Shown one piece after another: positions 14,836 through 16,713 of a stretch of 16,713 bases of DNA (positions within the stretch are counted from its first letter, which is position 1; every line of letters starts with the position of its first letter). The stretch spans positions 1 to 16,713 of the forward strand of contig DAOVNC010000021.1 of the NCBI GenBank assembly GCA_030630445.1. Direction: 5' to 3'. Both the position numbers and the translations under genes were made by a program. This DNA is from Kiritimatiellales bacterium (GTDB lineage Bacteria; Verrucomicrobiota; Kiritimatiellia; Kiritimatiellales; Pontiellaceae). Under the pieces are notes generated by a model. That model ran no database searches and was not told where the DNA came from. It was given only the letters and a program-made list of their open reading frames with translations.

Positions 14836-15636
14836 ATGAGACCGACAGCGGAAGATAAAGAACGGGCTTATGAGTTTCTTCTGGAAGTTGAACTTGATGA
14901 AATTGAGGCCGTAATTCTCAGCGACAAAGTCCCCGGCGATGAACCCGAAGTTTCGAATGCAGAATATCAATATCCCCCCGACCTCCTGCCCGAAGAAGAT
15001 CGGAGAATAGGGCTGGCCAAAATAATTGAAACCATTGAAGAGTTGAGGCAGGAAGAAATAGAGGCCAGAAATACCGTAGCACAAGCTGATAATACAGAGG
15101 GGTGCTTAGCCCTCGACAGGCAGGCCGATATATTCAATGCAAAGGCAGTTTTACGATACTTCGAAGCCATGTCGTTCCAACCGAGTCCGTCACAAATAGC
15201 ACGGCTTGAAAACTGCTTCCAGATCCCAGCCGCCCCCAGCAACGGCGGCAAAGAGCAACCAGCCACCAAGGAAGACATCAAAACCATTCTCGAAGGACAT
15301 GACGAGATAAAGCAGGCGGGGAAGGCTGGCCACGAGGAAACCCAAGAACAAGCCAGAAAATTGGCAAAAGGATCAGAAGCCCTTCTCGTCGCTCGCACAC
15401 AGACCAAAGGAGACCGACCGCAAGGCAGGATGCCCTTTCACAGCAAGGAGCTTCGCATGGATCGGGTTGCAGATTATCGCAAATGGGAAAAGCTGAATCC
15501 CACAGTCAAGAGAGACGATAAAAAGCGTACGTACATACTGGAGAAAAACCCTTCTATCGAAGAGACGAACACAACACTTATTGATGCCAAAACCGCACGG
15601 CTAAAAAAGGATATTGACGCTGTTCGGAATAAATAG
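14836..15636 (+). CDS. Charged, largely helical protein of unknown function
   Basis: I recognise no family. The 266-residue protein is rich in Glu, Lys and Asp and looks helical, with an acidic N-terminal third (EFLLEVELDEIEAVILSD; IGLAKIIETIEELRQEEIEA) and a basic linker and C-terminus (DRPQGRMPFHSKELRMDR; KRDDKKRTYILEK). No membrane segment or signal is seen. ATG 14836 is chosen because AAGGA lies 9 nt ahead; GTG 14830, two codons earlier in frame, is only 3 nt from it. The final codons and stop carry one copy of a 14-bp direct repeat. A strong terminator follows. Confidence 0.6.
   Translation: MRPTAEDKERAYEFLLEVELDEIEAVILSDKVPGDEPEVSNAEYQYPPDLLPEEDRRIGLAKIIETIEELRQEEIEARNTVAQADNTEGCLALDRQADIFNAKAVLRYFEAMSFQPSPSQIARLENCFQIPAAPSNGGKEQPATKEDIKTILEGHDEIKQAGKAGHEETQEQARKLAKGSEALLVARTQTKGDRPQGRMPFHSKELRMDRVADYRKWEKLNPTVKRDDKKRTYILEKNPSIEETNTTLIDAKTARLKKDIDAVRNK
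15621..15634 (+). repeat. Direct repeat copy 1 of TGTTCGGAATAAAT
   Basis: The 14-bp sequence TGTTCGGAATAAAT recurs exactly at 15754-15767. This copy spans the last codons and the start of the stop of the upstream gene; the second is part of an inverted repeat upstream of the HTH gene. Confidence 0.8.
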
Positions 15637-15689
15637 CCGCACCGTTCAGCGCAACCACAAAACTCGCTCTTTTTTCGTTAATTCCAAAG

Positions 15690-15730
15690 CGCATCATTCC
15701 CCTGTCATTAGGGGCGTGGTGCGTTTTCTT
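15690..15730 (+). terminator. Strong intrinsic terminator
   Basis: The 14-nt arms CGCATCATTCCCCT (15690-15703) and AGGGGCGTGGTGCG (15710-15723) pair with one mismatch and two G-T pairs around a 6-nt loop, followed by TTTTCTT. It ends the transcript of the upstream gene and isolates the excisionase-like operon. Confidence 0.88.
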
Positions 15731-15751
15731 GTATCCAGCGCACCCTTAATC

Positions 15752-15784
15752 CTTGTTCGGAATAAATCCTGAATTCCGAACAAG
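15752..15784. repeat. Perfect 12-bp inverted repeat upstream of the HTH gene
   Basis: CTTGTTCGGAAT (15752-15763) and ATTCCGAACAAG (15773-15784) are exact reverse complements with a 9-nt centre. No T-tract follows. It lies 55 bp before the start of the HTH gene and contains copy 2 of the 14-bp direct repeat. An operator for the HTH protein or another element regulator, or an Xis site, are the best guesses. Confidence 0.75.
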
Positions 15785-15789
15785 CCATA

Positions 15790-15840
15790 TAACAGCTTCA
15801 GGCCAGGGATAATCCTGCCGACAACCGCAAGGAGCTGTTA
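15790..15840 (+). promoter_or_regulatory. Hairpin that could hide the start of the HTH gene
   Basis: TAACAGCTTC (15790-15799) can pair with GGAGCTGTTA (15831-15840), ten pairs including one G-T. The right arm includes part of the ribosome site AAGGAG (15829-15834) and the A of the ATG at 15840. Folding would block initiation, suggesting translational control. Inferred from pairing only. Confidence 0.4.
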
Positions 15841-16046
15841 TGAACAATAAGCCAACTAAAATAAAACCACGGGCAGTTAAAGCCGGGGTGGCCGCTGAGT
15901 ATTGTGGATTTAGCCGGAGATATCTCCACGATCTTACGGCGCAAGGACGGCTACCTGTCCACAAAGTCGGCCCCCGCTGCTTCGTCTACGACATCACCGA
16001 CCTAGATCGCTTTTTGGATGACTGCCGGGTTGGGGGGCAATCATGA
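15840..16046 (+). CDS. Excisionase/AlpA-like helix-turn-helix protein
   Basis: This small protein of 68 residues has a MerR/AlpA-type winged HTH: VKAGVAAEYCGFSRRYLHDL (helix-turn-helix), TAQGRLPVHKVGPRCFVYDI (wing), then TDLDRFLDDCRV. Proteins of this shape act as recombination directionality factors or transcription regulators in integrated elements. AAGGAG lies 5 nt ahead of the ATG. Its stop overlaps the next start (ATGA at 16043), so the two are translationally coupled. Role as excisionase is inferred from context. Confidence 0.82.
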   Translation: MNNKPTKIKPRAVKAGVAAEYCGFSRRYLHDLTAQGRLPVHKVGPRCFVYDITDLDRFLDDCRVGGQS

Positions 16047-16483
16047 AAAAGCACCCTTCGCCATTAACGTCCATCCGCCAGCATTGCCTCGACTGCTGCT
16101 TAGGCCAATCCATCGAGGTGAAATATTGCGGAGCGGCAGGCTGCGATAGTCACCCGTTGCGATTCGGGAAAAGGGTCGAAGGCCTGAACGTCCTGAAGAC
16201 CATCAAAGCCCATTGTGTCCAATGCGGTGGATGGGAAGAAGCTCCGAAGGATTGCCAAGCAACCGACTGCGCTCTGTTTCCGTTTCGCACCGGCCACAAC
16301 CCAAATCGAAAGGGTCTAGGCGGTGATATTGCCAAGTACCGGAACCCTCCAGCACAACCCGCAACTGGAAGAGCGATTAGCGCAAAAGGTAAAGAGACCC
16401 CCTCAAAGGACGGTTCATCTCTAAAAGTGCAGTTCTGCCAAGGAAAAGAGCGCGTAAACGCGAAGCTAGGGGCAGAGGGATGA
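16043..16483 (+). CDS. Cys-rich protein with two Cys4 modules
   Basis: This 146-residue protein has two copies of one module, C-x2-C-x9/10-C-x4-C followed by a P-x-R-x-G-like end: C15, C18, C29, C34 with HPLRFGK, and C58, C61, C71, C76 with FPFRTGH. The spacing suggests two zinc-binding knuckles. The C-terminal half (from about residue 90) is basic and looks disordered. I recall similar Cys motifs in small proteins of prophages and islands, but no function I can name. It overlaps the genes before and after by ATGA, making a coupled three-gene unit. Confidence 0.75.
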   Translation: MKKHPSPLTSIRQHCLDCCLGQSIEVKYCGAAGCDSHPLRFGKRVEGLNVLKTIKAHCVQCGGWEEAPKDCQATDCALFPFRTGHNPNRKGLGGDIAKYRNPPAQPATGRAISAKGKETPSKDGSSLKVQFCQGKERVNAKLGAEG

Positions 16484-16713
16484 GCAAACTTACAAAACAG
16501 CAGGCCACAAAACTTGCATGGGTGCGGAGAATTGCGCCCGACAAGGAAAGCCGGTTCATCAAGGCATACACGCAACGCTCCTTGAAAGCTTCGATCACCG
16601 CAATGTGTTTGCAGTGCCGACAGCTCGACCCTGCACATATTCGCGAATGCGATACGACAGATTGCCCTTTGTTTAATGTGCGGGCGTACCAAGTAGCCCG
16701 CCCGCATCGAGAC
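16480..16713 (+). CDS. Cys4-module protein, 3' end outside the window
   Basis: The start ATG overlaps the stop of the previous gene (ATGA). The 78 codons to the window edge contain no stop. The protein (MSKLTKQQATKLAWVRR...) carries one Cys4 module at C43, C46, C57, C62 (CLQCRQL ... CDTTDCPLFNVRAYQ) with the same spacing as both modules of its neighbour, so the two genes are related. The first 40 residues are basic and helical. Function unknown; nucleic-acid binding would be a natural guess for a basic zinc-knuckle protein. Confidence 0.72.
   Translation, partial: MSKLTKQQATKLAWVRRIAPDKESRFIKAYTQRSLKASITAMCLQCRQLDPAHIRECDTTDCPLFNVRAYQVARPHRD

Larger units (their letters stand above)
12718..16713. 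mobile_element. Left part of an element integrated at tRNA-Phe
   Basis: The element is bounded on the left by the tRNA-Phe fragment and contains integrase, toxin-antitoxin pair, an unknown gene, an excisionase-like gene and small Cys-rich genes, all on the plus strand. No conjugation, capsid or replication gene is visible, so plasmid-, phage- or satellite-type cannot be told. The right end lies outside the window. Confidence 0.8.

Noticed and set aside
1..16713. CRISPR array
   Set aside because: No regularly spaced direct repeats were found; the repeats present are REPIN palindromes and isolated inverted repeats.

Overview
The window looks like chromosome from a Gram-negative bacterium. It carries Mla and Lol type envelope genes, a DsbD, a DUF2851 protein and an HD-domain CCA-adding enzyme. 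The mix, and an integrase resembling those of Verrucomicrobia-like genomes, suggests the PVC group (Kiritimatiellota or Verrucomicrobiota). That placement is an inference from gene content and was not tested.

Region 1 (1-4949): the 3' part of a DUF2851 gene converges on dsbD. Between them lies a REPIN-like pair of inverted palindromes, and both genes end inside it; DsbD appears to lose the last part of its thioredoxin domain there. Divergent from dsbD is the most striking gene of the window: a 714-residue CCA tRNA nucleotidyltransferase whose HD domain is split in frame by a complete-looking REP-associated tyrosine transposase (RAYT, HUH/Y1 type). The RAYT is flanked by two directly repeated copies of its own REPIN, also read in frame.

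Region 2 (4934-10704, minus strand): a tightly packed operon read in the order LolC/E-like permease, a WP-repeat exported protein of unknown function, MlaE permease, MlaF ATPase, MlaD MCE protein and an anchored OB-fold protein. The first five genes overlap one another. Together they suggest a lipid or lipoprotein transport module acting between inner and outer membrane.

Region 3 (10705-12662): a divergent intergenic region holding a perfect 16-bp inverted repeat, then a large transglutaminase-like protein gene (plus strand) and a bidirectional terminator.

Region 4 (12667-16713): the left end of an integrated element. A 51-nt 3' fragment of tRNA-Phe(GAA) marks the probable attL, followed by a tyrosine integrase, a HigB/HigA-type toxin-antitoxin pair with a candidate operator, an unrecognised charged protein, a strong terminator, and a translationally coupled three-gene run: an excisionase/AlpA-like HTH protein and two small proteins sharing a Cys4 module (C-x2-C-x9/10-C-x4-C). 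The last of these runs off the window. The element must continue to the right, where an intact tRNA-Phe is predicted at its far end.
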